A stretch of 64,000 nt of DNA from the NCBI RefSeq assembly GCF_958979055.1, contig NC_084896.1, positions 8,002,501-8,066,500 of the forward strand, written 5' to 3'. The notes beneath the pieces were generated by a model. The model did no database searches. It worked only from the letters and a program-made list of their open reading frames with translations, and was not told where the DNA came from. Of the stretch, positions 42,258-54,764 are shown one piece after another. The stretch comes from Alnus glutinosa. Taxonomy: Eukaryota; Streptophyta; Magnoliopsida; Fagales; Betulaceae. The position numbers were made by a program, and so were the translations under genes. The first letter of the stretch is position 1. The number at the start of each line of letters is the position of its first letter.

Positions 42258-44241
42258 CACATTTCTTTGGATGGTGGTGGTTATTGGTTCGGTATTTATG
42301 GTAATTCATATGCTGCCAATGTTGCTGATTGTTTTACTTTCATCCTGAATGTCTGCAGAAAGCAAAACGTAGCTATCAAAAGGATATAGCAAATTTCCAA
42401 GAGGCCAGAGAATCTCATGCCCAAGCATTAAATGCTCAAGATGAAGGTAATAAGAGTATAGTTGAGGTGTTGGATTTTAGTCTAGTATTGTTGCAATTTT
42501 TGGTGTAAGATGATGTGATTACTCCTCATCAACATGATAGGGAATTTACTAACTTAGGAGAACCCCTGCCTGTGAAGATGTCATTTAAAAGGTCTGCTTT
42601 TGAGTCATTAGCTGTTGAGTTGTATGGTCCTGAATACTTTTAGTTGGGTGGGGCTTTTAAATGAACTAAGCTGCTCATAGACAACCCAACTACTTGAGCT
42701 TAACTCACAATAAAGCTGCTTAGGCAGGTATTGTGATTAGGCAAGATGAGATAAGCTAGAGCAATGGGCTTGTTTGTTTAACAAGCCAACCATGAGAAGT
42801 ACTAGTTTCATCCTGATTAGGATCCTGGATCATTGATGCATGCTTCATGCAGTTGTAATGGCATAATACCATAGTCCTATAAGACAGTTAACCATAGAAA
42901 ATACTTTAACAGAGCATTATCGATATGATTCATTATTAAGCCGGTAAGACCCTGGACTGTGTTCTATAACTATTTCGCGCTAAGAAGTATAGGAACTCTA
43001 GATTCTACAGTAAAAATCTGATTACAGGCTCATTTAGACTGGGAAGCCAGATTAGAGTTTTATTTGATCAATGGTCCAATCTTGGCATTATCTCAAATGC
43101 GAACAAGTTGAGATAGAGCAGCCTATTTCTCGGCTTGCCTCAACCGTAGGTGGTTATACTGATTTTTTCTCTTCTTGGGTAGGTTAGCAACCATAAGTGC
43201 TATTCAGGAGAGCGAACATTCAACCAGCGATGTCTACTTATGTGAAATAAATAGAGAACAAGTCTTAAATATGAGAAATACTAGAAATTACATGTTTAAC
43301 CCACTTTGCTGATGTGACACTGTTAATTGGCCTTTGTTAAAAAAAATTAAAAATTAAAAATTCAAGGCTTGATAGGCAATTCTACATCATTAAAGTGGGA
43401 TAAAATTGTGGTGTATAACATTACTTGTTTCATATTTAAGACCTGTTCTTTTATCACCCCTCAAAAAGCCAGCAAGATCATGATTAACTTTCCAGTTGCT
43501 ATATGATGAGTGGGCCAAATACATATGTTCCAAATTACCAAATAGGCCTTAGTTGTCCTTTTCCTTTTCTTAGAACAAGCACGGTTATTTTAGTAGTTCA
43601 TTAATCATTCTTTTCTTGATTGTGGCACTGTTTCAAACTGATACAGCTGTGAATGATGACAGAATGGGAGTTTGATAGCACTTCAGGCTACTATTACAAC
43701 CAAAGCAATGATTTCTACTATGACCCAAACTCAGGCTTTTACTATTCTGATGCAATAGGTACGGAGTCATAGAATTGAATTCTTTACTTAGTGCTTTGTT
43801 CTTCTCCTCTCTTATAAAGATATCTGTTAAGGACGTATGTTGTTAGTGATATACTAACAAAGAGAGAATGTAACAGGCAAGTGGGTGACACAGGAAGAGG
43901 CATATGCCACGCCTCAGCTTTCGTCAAATTCTAAACATAGAGTACCCACTTCAAAAAAGCCACCGGCAGCTTCTGTGGCAGGATCCATTACAGAAAATAA
44001 AGGTGCTGCTAAAGTTCAAAATGGGCCAGCACCTGGGCCTGTTGTTTCAGCTTCTTTAAACCCCATGAGATCTGTTAAAGGTGCTCCATCATCGCTTGCT
44101 GTTGGCAAGAGAAAGAGGCAAGATATGAAGCCGAAGGCTATATCCAAAGAAGAAGCAGCTGCACTTAAAGCAAGGGAGGCTGCAAAAAAGAGAGTTGAAG
44201 ATAGAGAGAAACCATTGCTTGGTCTCTACAAGCCTCTTTGA
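41458..44241 (+). CDS. ZOP1: ZOP1-like zinc-finger and OCRE-domain splicing protein, five exons
   Basis: Exons 41458-41466, 41978-42178, 42359-42446, 43663-43758 and 43877-44241, with GT/AG borders, give 252 aa (about 242 aa remembered for Arabidopsis ZOP1). Exon 1 encodes only M-T-E. Exon 2 carries a U1-type (matrin/WBP4-like) C2H2 finger: C13, C16, H30, H36 within WCDFCKIYISNN...IRNHDLGQRH. A charged coiled-coil-prone helix follows (about 40-95). Exon 4 encodes an OCRE-type aromatic repeat, GYYYNQSNDFYYDPNSGFYY (about 109-128). The C-terminus has basic KRKRQ and the conserved EDREKPLLGLYKPL end. ZOP1 in Arabidopsis binds nucleic acid and acts both in pre-mRNA splicing and in RNA-directed DNA methylation, in the nucleus. 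The ATG choice is supported by the family-conserved MTEYWVSQGNKWC start. Confidence 0.9.
42224..42256. repeat. (TG)n(TA)n microsatellite in ZOP1-like intron 2
   Basis: About 20 bases of TG/GT dinucleotide pass into TA repeats, 45 bp after the exon 2 donor. Confidence 0.85.
43253..43449. mobile_element. Foldback MITE in ZOP1-like intron 3
   Basis: Left arm AGAACAAGTCTTAAATATGA and complement of the right arm AGAACAGGTCTTAAATATGA differ at one base; pairing decays inwards but continues through CCCACTTTGCTGATGTG versus CCCACTTTAATGATGTA. About 197 bp, non-coding. Target duplication not identified. Confidence 0.6.
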
Positions 44242-47200
44242 TTTGGACACTGAAGCAATATCCTCTGCTTGATTCAAGGGGTATGCTTTCATATTTTCTT
44301 TTCAGCCATATTTTCATCTCAATTTAAATTCTAACATATAAGTGGACATGCTACTCCAGGCGGTAGATAAAATAACCAGAATTTTTTTCTCTCAATTACA
44401 TCTTTCCCTCCTGGTAATCATCCTCCCATACAATCATGTTTTCATGATTATGGGTTTGATAATGCATTGTGGGCCTTAATTGTAGCAATTGGTTAGTAGT
44501 CAAAATAAGAAAACTGTGTTTCTATTTCTCGCGCCACTTAACCACTATTAATTGACTCAATATAAATGTTGTGGGCGCTGAAATATAATTAGCAAATGAA
44601 ATGGCCTGAGTGGAAAAAAGGGAAATTCCACTGGCTAATAGAACTCACAAGATAAATGTTGGGGGGGCAATTAAATTAGGGGAGGGATGTGTCCAATAGA
44701 ATTCACCAGAGACATGGTTGAGATGGAGAGAATTTATGCTGTAAGGTGCATGTGCATTTTGTGTGCCTTCCCCATAGCTCTATATCACAGAGTTAGCCAT
44801 TTGACTTGTATCACAATTTCAAAAATCAAATCTACAAATATTTATCTGGATGGTAAAATGCAGCACTGAGATTACATTGTTGGGATTTGGTGGCAACAAC
44901 TTTGCATAGTTTTAATGGGGATTGGCTACAAAAATGTCCTTAACAGGAAAGCAGGGGCTTTTGTAACAAATGACATATTCCATGATTTATATTTGGAAAA
45001 TTCATTTGTAGAAATTTCCTTTCAACGCATTTTTCTAATTGAAATTGAATCTCCAAACCAGTTGGTCTTAAAATTATCATTTCTGCATTTTATTTGCAGG
45101 TACTTGAATTTGTTTGAAGACGTCATTTTGACAAAAGAAGGGCATATTCAACCCAGTTTTTTTTTTCCTACAAAACGTGGCCCAAAGTGTCGACTTCTGA
45201 TCCGGTTTCTCTCATCCTAACTCTTATTAATGAAAACTGCTTTTTATTTGGTGGTGATGTGGTGAATGAAGAAACCCAATATAATAATCTGTATTATTGG
45301 TATGAACTGATTGGCAGCTTTTGTCATGTATATGTTCATAGTTTTTCTCTGTCAAATGATGGGTTCCAGGTTGTACACTTTGGGCGAAAATAACCTCATA
45401 CCATTCGCATTTTTCCCCCCTTTTTCCTTTGTGCTTCTTGTCTCTCTGAATCTGACTGATGGAATTTTAGTTACATTTCAGTAAGAAAGTGGAGCAGTTC
45501 ATCCTTCAGTACCATCATAATTCATATGAAAAGATTTATGAGCTGGTATGCGGTTTTAGGTGTGCTGTGATTATGTTAGTCTTTGTCGATTGTCTATCTC
45601 TGTTTTTTTTTTAAAAAAAAATAATTTAGAAAAAAAAAAAAAAACTCTGATTTTTGGATGTACGAAAGTATACTAATCATTTTGAGAATCATCTGGATTT
45701 GCTTTATTTGCATGGATGATGGCTTTTCTACTCAACAAATTCTTTTCTTTCCTGTGTTTCTGCTCAAGATGTCCTTTATAAGCTATAACCACATGAAATG
45801 ATAATCATAATATCTTGTTCACTGCTTCTGAATGTGTTTCATTAACCCCTCGTGTTGTAAGGAGTTTGAAATATCACCCAACTAGCTTGTTTCATAAACT
45901 TCATTGTAAATACATGTTAGGATTGCATTCTTTGACACCTGGTTATGGCGGTGTGTTCGTGAGAGTTTGGAGCTATATAGCGCGGCCTGATCTTATGGGA
46001 ATCATTTCTCTAGGAGTATAATTTGATAATGTGACAATAAAAATTCGTCCTTGGATTTACACCTCTGAAAAATAATTATATATTATCAAGAGTTGATTTT
46101 TACTGCCACGTTATTTCAGTCATATAACAGTTTATTAACTAGAATTACTCTAGTTCTAACTATGTCGTTACCGTCTTTAACAGCTGTTGGTGTATTCCTG
46201 TTTACGATCAAGATGAACTTGCCGAGTAAACAATATATATTTGCTTGGAAACTCCTTGACCATGATAGATCATAACACCATCCCGACTTTTAACACCCTA
46301 CAGAATACTTCCGAGGTCAAAGAAACTGAATGATGAACTGCAGAGAAACAGAGATGCAAATATGAGCTCCAAAACTCATCTTGATTTGGGTTTCGAGGAG
46401 CAAGAAGATGCTTAGAAGAGAAATAATTGTTCTCTCTTGCTCTTTCTCTCTATTTTGTTTTGTTTTTTGTTTTTTTCCTTTTTCTTTTATAACTTTAGTT
46501 ACTTGCGGAGTTTTGAATCTAAAATCAAATTTTCTAAAATATTTGTCCCAAGGAAATCCCTTTTGGACAGTTTTTCTGCTATGCCATTTTTGCTACATTA
46601 GCTATTCACTTTCACTATTTTATTTAAATATTTATTTTCAATGATTTCTTTATTCTTTTTCTAAGAAGAGAGAGTGTTATATATATATCTATATATATTT
46701 TATTATTATTATTTAAAAAAAAAAACAAAGCATTTGGTGAAGGCCGTAACAACCCACTAAATGTTTCAGCATTTTGTTATATTTTAATATCTTGACTAGC
46801 CAAAATTGTTATTTTGACTAGTCAATGAAAATGCTCTATAGAGTTTCCAACAGTGGTTTTAGACACATGAAAGTAAGTCACTTTATGTGGAACAGACCGC
46901 GTTACTTGGAGAAGACGACATCATTGTGGGAATTTTCAGAGAAAAAACTCCTTTTTTGTGCAACAAAAACTCTATTATCACACTCATGCGATCAACAAGA
47001 TTCACTCACAAAAAGCAGCTCATCGAATAAAACTAGTTCCCTAGAGACTTTGAGATCAAATCTTCAAGATTTGATAGAATTTGATTTAAGGTTTTGAAAT
47101 TTTATAATGCCTTAGACGAATCCATTGGATTTGTTTTAGCAATATCGTGTCAATTAATTCGAATTTAAATGACAACTCCTCTTGTAAGAACAGGTAGAGA

Positions 47201-48033
47201 ATGAGATTGTGAGTTTAAAATGCTTGTGGAACTAGCAAATTTTTTTTTTTTTCCCTAGTCTTTAGATATTTAATAGCGCTTTCCTATTGGCGTTGTTTGC
47301 TTGTTTCACTTTTAGATTTACATTATTTGTTTGGATATGTTGAAGCGGACTTTTGCACGGTCGGACCAGATAATAAGTCACCTGCAAAATAATAAGAAAG
47401 TCACAGAAAAAAGTTGGCTCTAGGGATCGAAGAGCCTCTGATGCTTAAGTCAGTAATAACTTTGAGAATAAAACTGAATGAAGAGAATTTCAAGAAAAAT
47501 ATGACAATGTGACAATGTCTATTTTTTTAGGGTGAAAATCCCTTTTAATGTGAGGTTCCCTCCAAGCAGTCATCAGTAGAGTAGAGTTGCCTGATTATTT
47601 ACCACTTGGCGAATCTTTAGCCATGCACTAACTAGCAAAGATTCTATATTATGTAGTGAGCTGTTTGAGTGGGGCGGACAATCGGGCATGATAATTTATA
47701 TCCATATCGTTATGTATTTATTAGTGAAGTAGAATCTAGAAGTTTCAACCCAATTCCATGACATTTGAACATAGTTTTTGTTCAAACATGATGTGTCTAA
47801 AATTCTCTCCAATCATAAATGGATCACCATTCCCTGGCAAGACACGAGCCACGACCATACCACGATGCCAATATATGAGTAGTTTGATAAATTTAATGCA
47901 TGCTCATTGTATTTCATCACAGGACATACGCCATAAATTAAATAAAAATAAAAACTAATTAATTGGACCACTCTTGAAATGGAGACGATCAAAATTTTAT
48001 TTTGTTACATTTAAAGATGTAGATGATGTTACA
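44242..48033. other. ZOP1-like 3' flank and gene-poor spacer
   Basis: The first few hundred bases may belong to the ZOP1-like 3' UTR. Beyond that I find no supported gene; frames are short and lack family resemblance. Homopolymers and TATA tracts are frequent (for example 46676-46720). Confidence 0.5.
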
Positions 48034-48273
48034 TTATTTAAAAAATTTAACTAGCATATCAATATTCCTCTTCTTCTTCTTTTTATTTTCTTTTATTTTT
48101 TTTAAATGAACATAATCACCATTAAATCTATAAAATTTAGTTTGATCATAAAATAAATCTTCTCCGTCTAAGGACCCTGAAGGATAGTAATAGGAACCAT
48201 TAGAATTGTTGGTTATAAACAGAAATGTAGATATAATAATTACGTAGAGTAATACTACATACTCAATTCTCAT
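48034..48273 (-). CDS. Possible small secreted peptide (79 aa), speculative
   Basis: From the ATG at 48273 (minus) the frame starts MRIEYVVLLYVIIISTFLFI, a short basic start plus a long hydrophobic core like a signal peptide, with a plausible cleavage near SNG/S. The remaining roughly 50 residues are Tyr/Ser/Asp-rich and then Lys-rich (KENKKKKKRN). I recognise no peptide family. The base composition equals the surrounding spacer, and a chance frame in AT-rich DNA can look like this because A/T-rich codons encode hydrophobic and Lys residues. No neighbour supports it. Confidence 0.2.
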   Translation of the reverse strand: MRIEYVVLLYVIIISTFLFITNNSNGSYYYPSGSLDGEDLFYDQTKFYRFNGDYVHLKKIKENKKKKKRNIDMLVKFFK

Positions 48274-50049
48274 CTTACTTTTATACAATTAGGTTATCTC
48301 ATAAACCATTTGATCAACCTTTATTAAAAAATGAAAAAAAATCTATTGCATTAACCTTTATGACATTAATGATAGACAACAATTTACTAAAAATCTTTAT
48401 GCAAACAATATTTTTCATTGAATAATTCTATTTAGTGGACTCTTTCATAGAGTAATGCTTAGGACCACTTTTTATTTGTATTTACAGATAAAAAAAGTGT
48501 TCCCTCGCAATAAGTGGAAGCGGGTACCACTACAATAAGTGGTCCTCACAAAAATGCGAAGGGAAAACATTTTTATCCCGATTTCAAAAAAAGTGTTCCC
48601 AAGCATTATTCTTTCTGTATAAATCAACCATTGAATCAGCACTTATAAGAATAACTGATTTAAGGGTCGGTTTTTACTATCATATTATGCAATTGTATAA
48701 CAATTATACAAAAATATATTAAATAGCAATACTCTCTTTTGTTGTAAGTTATACATACCTCTATCTTATAAATATCAATTGATTCAATTTGTAAATTTTC
48801 TTATCATCAAGCAAAAGAGACTCGGGATCAAATCAAATTTACAATAACCAGAGATTCTAAAGGCTCGTTTGTGTGTAATTATTTTTCAAAAATTGTGAAT
48901 ATTGAAATAATTTGTTTTTTGAAATTGAAAATAAAAAAATTGAATAAAATAATAAAATTAAAAAAAAAAAGTATATAAAAAATATTTTCTGCCATTAAAA
49001 ATGAAAATACTCTGCCTCCAATTGTATAGCCACTAGCTCAACACATTTCACTCATTTTTATGAGAACGATTTTCCAGTCGGCAAATTATATGGATGTTGA
49101 CTTTTTTGACCAGCCACTTAAAATCGGACAAATTTTGGGACCATCATCCCCGGCGGCCGTCCGACCACCACCACATGTCACATGATTGTAGCTTAGCTAG
49201 GTACGCAGTTAGAAAGAGCTCAAGTGTGTGTAGCACGTGCAGCTTCCGGTACTATTGACCGACTTGGTCGCTCCTTTGACTTGCGTAGTCAAAGTTATCG
49301 GCTTTGGCAGAAGAAAAGCAATTAAACAAGAGAATGACGTCTGTGGGCTCTGGCCCGTGGTTTGACTATGTGGCGCACGGCTATTGGGCCTTTTTTGGAT
49401 TACACGTATGGTGTTGGACTTTTGCTGGACATCTCATGTCACTGGTTTCAAATGGTGTCAGACCGTTTAGATCGGTGTGCACTCCACCGGCACACCTTAT
49501 CGGACAAAACAAAAAAGAAAATAATAATAATAATAATAATGTTCCTTAATTATGAAAAAGTGTCAGCGTGACTATTTTATTTTCAGTCCTTTAATTTCAT
49601 TTATTCATTATAATTGTTTTTGTTAATTAGATCTTAATGAAGGATGTTAAAATGATTAAAAAAAAAAAACTTTTGTCTATGATTTTTAGTTATTTATTTT
49701 CTTTAGAAAAGTGAACATTTGCTAATCCACGTGGCCATGGGTCTGAGGACACACGAGTAGTTGTAGTTTTTTTTTTTTTTTTTTTTTTTCTTTAATTTTT
49801 TATTAAGATAACTTTTATTTTTATAAATTTTACAGAGTATAAGAGACATTTTATCTATTAGCTCTCTGAGTTAAAACAAAACCCAAACGATATGAGTGAA
49901 ATTAGAAAGGACTGAAAAATGAAATATTCACATTTTAAAATCCATGATACATTGGGAGGATAAGTGAAGTTTTCTAATAATAATAGAGAAAATGTAGTAG
50001 AAATTGCAATCACTTTTTTTCTCTTCATTTCTTTTCTTTTCATGAGTGG
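48274..50049. other. Spacer including a W-box-rich patch
   Basis: Mostly AT-rich and without genes. An exception is 49090-49380, which is GC-richer and carries several TTGAC cores (described among the findings). A GTTTGTGTG-type MITE end may lie near 48870, but no partner was found. A poly(T) tract runs near 49769-49790. Confidence 0.5.
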
Positions 50050-50525
50050 ATCACAATTTTTAAGGAGGGCTTTACTTATAACTCATGATCTTTTATCACT
50101 TTTACAATCAATTACTCAAATTTTAAAAAGTATCAATTTAGGGTATTCATTTTTTTTTTTTTTTCACTTTCAACAATCTATTAGAATTTTTCGTTAAATC
50201 CTGTCAAAATTTTCAAAATACCCCTCATTTTTTTTAGGAAAAAAAAAAAGATAAAAAATTGTATGAATTTAGATGTTGGTCAGAATTTAACGAAATTTAC
50301 AAAAATACTCATTTTTGAATCTTTGAAATTTTTTTTATTATTTTTTTTTTAAAAAAAAAAAAAAGTTATTTTATGAATTTTGATAGGATTTAACGGAAAA
50401 TTCTAACGAAAGGTTGAAATTGAAAAAAATTGAAAGATGAATACTCTAAATTAACACTTTTTAAAGTTTGAGTAATTAATTGCAAAAGTAATAAAATATC
50501 AAGAGTTATAAGTGAAGTTTTTGAC
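50050..50525. mobile_element. Long foldback element, family A copy
   Basis: Left arm TTTACTTATAACTCATGATC and complement of the right arm TTCACTTATAACTCTTGATA begin the pair, and complementarity continues through CAATTAATTACTCAAA and TTAAATCCTRTCAAAA to a poly(A/T)-rich centre near 50330-50365. No coding sequence. Target duplication not fixed. Confidence 0.6.
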
Positions 50526-51129
50526 AATAATAAAACCAACTTTTAATAGTGGTATGTGACCTTGGCATGTGAAAAACAAATATTTTTTTAATTGCATGCG
50601 TTTCTCACATGTGTTTTTAGCAGCTTAAAGGGCATATGTCGCTTTTACAGATTGATTTGTATGAGTTTCCTACAAACCAATTTATGAGAAATTAACGTTC
50701 ATAAGTAATATGATGTTTTATTTGCTTAAATGACCAAGTAAACCACATTTATCTAAAAAGAAGAATAGGAGAAGGAGGAGAAAAGAAAAAGAAAAATCAA
50801 GCAACATATTAGGGGTAGCTTCTCCTATGTTAGTGCCTGGATTTGTACATTAAGGGTCCTCACCATTTTGACTATGCTTGGCCTTACAAGGACACCATCA
50901 TGACCATCTTCAACAGCCCTCTAATACATGGACTTTGTGGCTTTTATTCAATTCAGTATCGGCTTGTTAGGAAAAGATGTTCAAAATCTTATATATAAAT
51001 GTTAGGATTTCACTTAACCAATGTGGGACATGATTCTTAGAGAATCGTAACAATAACATTCCAGTCCCAATGTTTCAATTTAAGTTTCTCACTCTAAATT
51101 CAGTTCCTCGAGCATGGAAATCGTTAGCC

Positions 51130-51420
51130 TTTCTATGGTTACTGTGCACAACAATGATGAATAATATGAAATTGAAAAGAGCAAGAGAAAATCAAAATAC
51201 AAATTTATGTGGTTCGGCAATGTGCCTACGTCCACAGGAGTGCGACTATATTATATTCAATGATCATTTAGGGTTACAACATAACATATTTATAACAAAA
51301 TCCTACTATATATACAGACAGATATGAAAAACCTCAAAATACTGGCCGGTACTCTCGTATTACTCTATATGCTCAAGAGAATATGAACCACTTGTTCTTA
51401 CTCTTTCCACCATGTCCAAA
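51130..51420. repeat. Dispersed-repeat fragment (GTGGTTCGGCAATGTGCCTA motif)
   Basis: The motif TATGTGGTTCGGCAATGTGC followed by CTACGTCCACAGG recurs in many plant retroelements, to my recollection. No LTR pair, tail or frame is visible here, so only a repeat relic is claimed. Confidence 0.3.
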
Positions 51421-53282
51421 AAGACACCAACAAGATTAGATCAAGGGAACATTTTCAGAGAAAAACCATGACTTGGTTTATACTTTATATATATTCTACT
51501 TGGTTTTTTACATGGCAACTTCCATCCATGAAGCTCGACGCCTGCCTGCCAATTATATATATATCTGAGTGGCAAGAGACTTACGGGTGGTTGTTTCTTC
51601 ATATATCTTTTTCTTTGTTTTCTTTAATTTATATATATGGAGTGAGTACTTTTGACTTGCCTTCGTTACTTTGTAAAATCATGTCCTTGTCTCGAATGCT
51701 TTACTCTCAAGCACATCAATACATTATTTATTAGTTATCTAAAGAAAATCTCAAAGGAATCGGTCAAAGGCCGGCCTGCATTCCAAGCTAATCAATCAAG
51801 GAAATTGAGTATAAATCATGGATTAGGTAAACTTATAAATTGTTAGTAAAGTATAAGCAAATTAATTATGCCTTTCTTTTTCAACCAAGAATTAATTAAG
51901 GTGCTTCCATGTATACGCTCAAGAACAATAACAGTTTTTAAATAATAAAAAAAAATATATATTTATGTGAAAAGCGGAAGCTAAAAGAGAGAAAAAGAAC
52001 ACAGCCTACCTCTGAGAAGAATCCGATGGAAGATCATCTTTATTGAATGACATTGTCAAAACGTGGTATGTGATCGATGTAAGCTTAGAAAAAAAAAAAA
52101 TCTTAAAAATCTGATTACTCACAAACAACAATGGTAAATACCTATAAAAACATGTCAAAGATTCTAACAAAGAGAACATTAAAAAAAAAATGGTTCCGCA
52201 TCGGCCATCTCGAATTGAGATCTTATCAAATTTTTGTCTGACAGCAATTGTGATAGTGTTCATATAAGATTCATCTATTCAAATAAATTTTGGACTACCT
52301 AGCTATTTACTGGCCGAACATATAGGTCTCATGAAGTCTCTCTCACATGTTCCATATATCATAATTGCCGAGAAAAATTGCTGTGATCTCTATTTTCATG
52401 GATGTCACCTATAAAGTATAAAGTTGATCTAAAATTCAAATATCCGGTAAGTAGTTTTACCTAGCTTGGGATTCTCCCATTTTTACCACTTCCAAAAATT
52501 ACTTCATGTACGCACTAATCTACTCTTGCTTGTACAGTTAACAGTTTTCTGCATTTTTGGATCTTTCTTGGAAAGGATTTGTAGTGCTGAACCATATCTG
52601 TGCATACAAATTATATTTATTATATATATATATATATATATAGCCGTACAAGCACAAAGAACACTGAGCCGGCCGGCCGGCCGGGAAGCTAGCTAGCTCT
52701 GTATTTCCATATGCTTTAATGCTTTCTGCCCATTAAAAAAATGATTTATTTTTTAAAATGAAAATTGAAAAACCCGTGAAGAAAATGAGTGGGTCATATG
52801 TGAAATATATATATTTTTCCTGCAGCCGGAATAAGATTATTAAACCACACATGCATGCACTCATCATAATTATCGCCAAAAACCAGGCAATATATACGGC
52901 TGCTGTTTGTAAACAACACATCGCTAGCTATGGCATCATGATTATCATTGTCATGATGATCATGATAATTATGATCATCACATAAATGAGACAAACTTTT
53001 TGTGTACATATAATTATAATGCTTTTCAAGCATCAAGCTAGCCTGTAGTTAATTGTATGATCGATGTATCTGAAAACCGATCCAAAGAATAAAGGAGATC
53101 GAGATAAATAAGGCCGGTGACACAATTACTAGTTTCACGTGGGTCTCCTCTATTATCGACAAAGCTAGCCTTTACATAAAGCTACTTCTCCATGCATGGC
53201 TACTCGTCCCTTCTTTTCCTTTTCCGTACAGGAATATATATATATGAGCATTCAATTAAAGCACAACGCATGATGCAATGAA
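51421..53282. other. Spacer, nothing recognised
   Basis: AT-rich, with a TA repeat near 52621-52640, a tetranucleotide CCGG tract (GCCGGCCGGCCGGCCGGG, about 52668-52685) and an ATCATGAT-rich stretch near 52930-52985. No gene supported. Confidence 0.5.
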
Positions 53283-53430
53283 TCCGTATTATAATTAGCG
53301 GATTAAAATTAAAGGGTTTGACTGTTTAAATCAATGTGTCAAATTAAGATTAACATATTTAATTTTATATTCATACTTCGACATAATTTGAATTTTATAT
53401 ACAAATACGAATTGTCACTTCTAACTAAAA
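53283..53430. mobile_element. hAT-like MITE remnant
   Basis: Shares the wording GACTGTTTAAATCAATGTGTC, TTAATTTTATATTCATACTTCG and ACGAATTGTCACTTC with the copies at 30545-30895 and 61253-61547. Truncated, no target duplication seen. Confidence 0.35.
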
Positions 53431-53464
53431 ACCCAACAAAATTGAGGATAAATAAATTTGAGGG

Positions 53465-54252
53465 AAAATCATATTTAACCTATATGTTTTCATCTGATTT
53501 GAATTTAGTTATTGAATTTTCAGTTTTAAGAATAATAAGGTTCTTAGGTTTTACTCAAGTTTTAAATTGGTCTCTCTAGCTATTACTTTACCGTCAAAGT
53601 CAACGATTTTATATTTGTCACGTGTGTCTCATTTGACACGTCGGGATCTATCTCAATATCAAAGTTAATAGTTTTTTTTTTTTTTTTTTTTTTTTTCTTC
53701 TTCTTCTAATGATGATACAAATTAATCTAGAAGATTAAGATGACAAAGAATACGATTTTTGTTTTTGGAGTAGGGATTTTTTTTTTTTTTTTGATGATTT
53801 AGTGCTTAATGATATGACATTGATATTAGCTAGCTATGGATGTTGATATGAACGCTAGCGTGTTAATTGAGACACATCTAACATATGACAAACCATTCAT
53901 TATGACGAAAAAGTAATAGAGAGACCTATTTAAAATCTGGGCAAAACTTAATAGTCCGTTTGGGTGTTTGATTTTTTAAATCAGAATTTAATTCTTATTT
54001 GATGTACGAATTTTGAGGCTTGACTTTGTTAGATAAAATTAGAAAAAGATAAATAAAATATTGATTTGTTTAAAAAAAAGTTGAATAAAACATGATTTGT
54101 TTTTAAAAAAAAACAAATATTGTAGCAAAAAGTTGAATAAAATAAGAATTCAACTCTTGCATTCAAATAGACCTAAGAGACTATATTCTTGAAATTAGAA
54201 ATTCAAGTACTAAATTCAATCAATAAAAACCTAGAGACTAAAATTATGCTTA
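53465..54252. mobile_element. Foldback element carrying a nested Tourist-like MITE
   Basis: The left arm (about 53465-53600) and the complement of the right arm (about 53905-53951 plus 54174-54252) match over long stretches, for example TTTTAAATTGGTCTCTCTAG against TTTTAAATAGGTCTCTCTAT. The right arm is interrupted by the MITE at 53952-54173. The interior includes AT-rich and poly(T) tracts (near 53670 and 53775). Confidence 0.55.
53952..54173. mobile_element. Tourist-like MITE, 222 bp, nested
   Basis: Left end TAGTCCGTTTGGGTGTTTG and complement of the right end GGTCTATTTGAATGC are Tourist-style. TAA duplications flank it at 53949-53951 and 54174-54176. Removing the element and one TAA restores pairing with the opposite arm of the host foldback at this point, which independently supports the borders. 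Confidence 0.62.
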
Positions 54253-54764
54253 GAACAATTAATGCACGTACATAATGATATTATCCAAAATTTCCATCTA
54301 AATAGAAAGACATTTTAAACTTTTAGTGATAGATATATATCATCAAGATTATATCACGATATATAATAGCAAAATTAAGTAGGTCTGAAGGTCATCAGTG
54401 CACGGTTGATCTAGATCATAAAGTGGTAATAAATCAATCGGTTCAAAGGCTAATTAAGGTGCTTAAGTAGTGATTATTGTTACTGTAATCATATCTAGCT
54501 TTGAAGGTTCAAATTAACCCCATGAAATAAATAATTATCACCTAGCTAGTTCAACTTTGTTACATTTGATTGACTAGCTTTTGATGATTCAAATTAAAAC
54601 TAAATTTTATCTGATTTCTTTTTCTTGATATATATTTAAGGATATATACTTGATATTAATCCCTCCATTCCTCAACTAGATTTTTTTTTTTTTTTTAAAG
54701 AATGTCACTATATATATATATTTTAAAAGATGGTTTAAGATAGAGAGAGTACTATACCCAATTG

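Noticed and set aside
49304..49549. 81-aa frame in the W-box-rich island
   Set aside because: Ends in an AAT microsatellite-encoded Asn run, lacks family resemblance, and two frames overlap.
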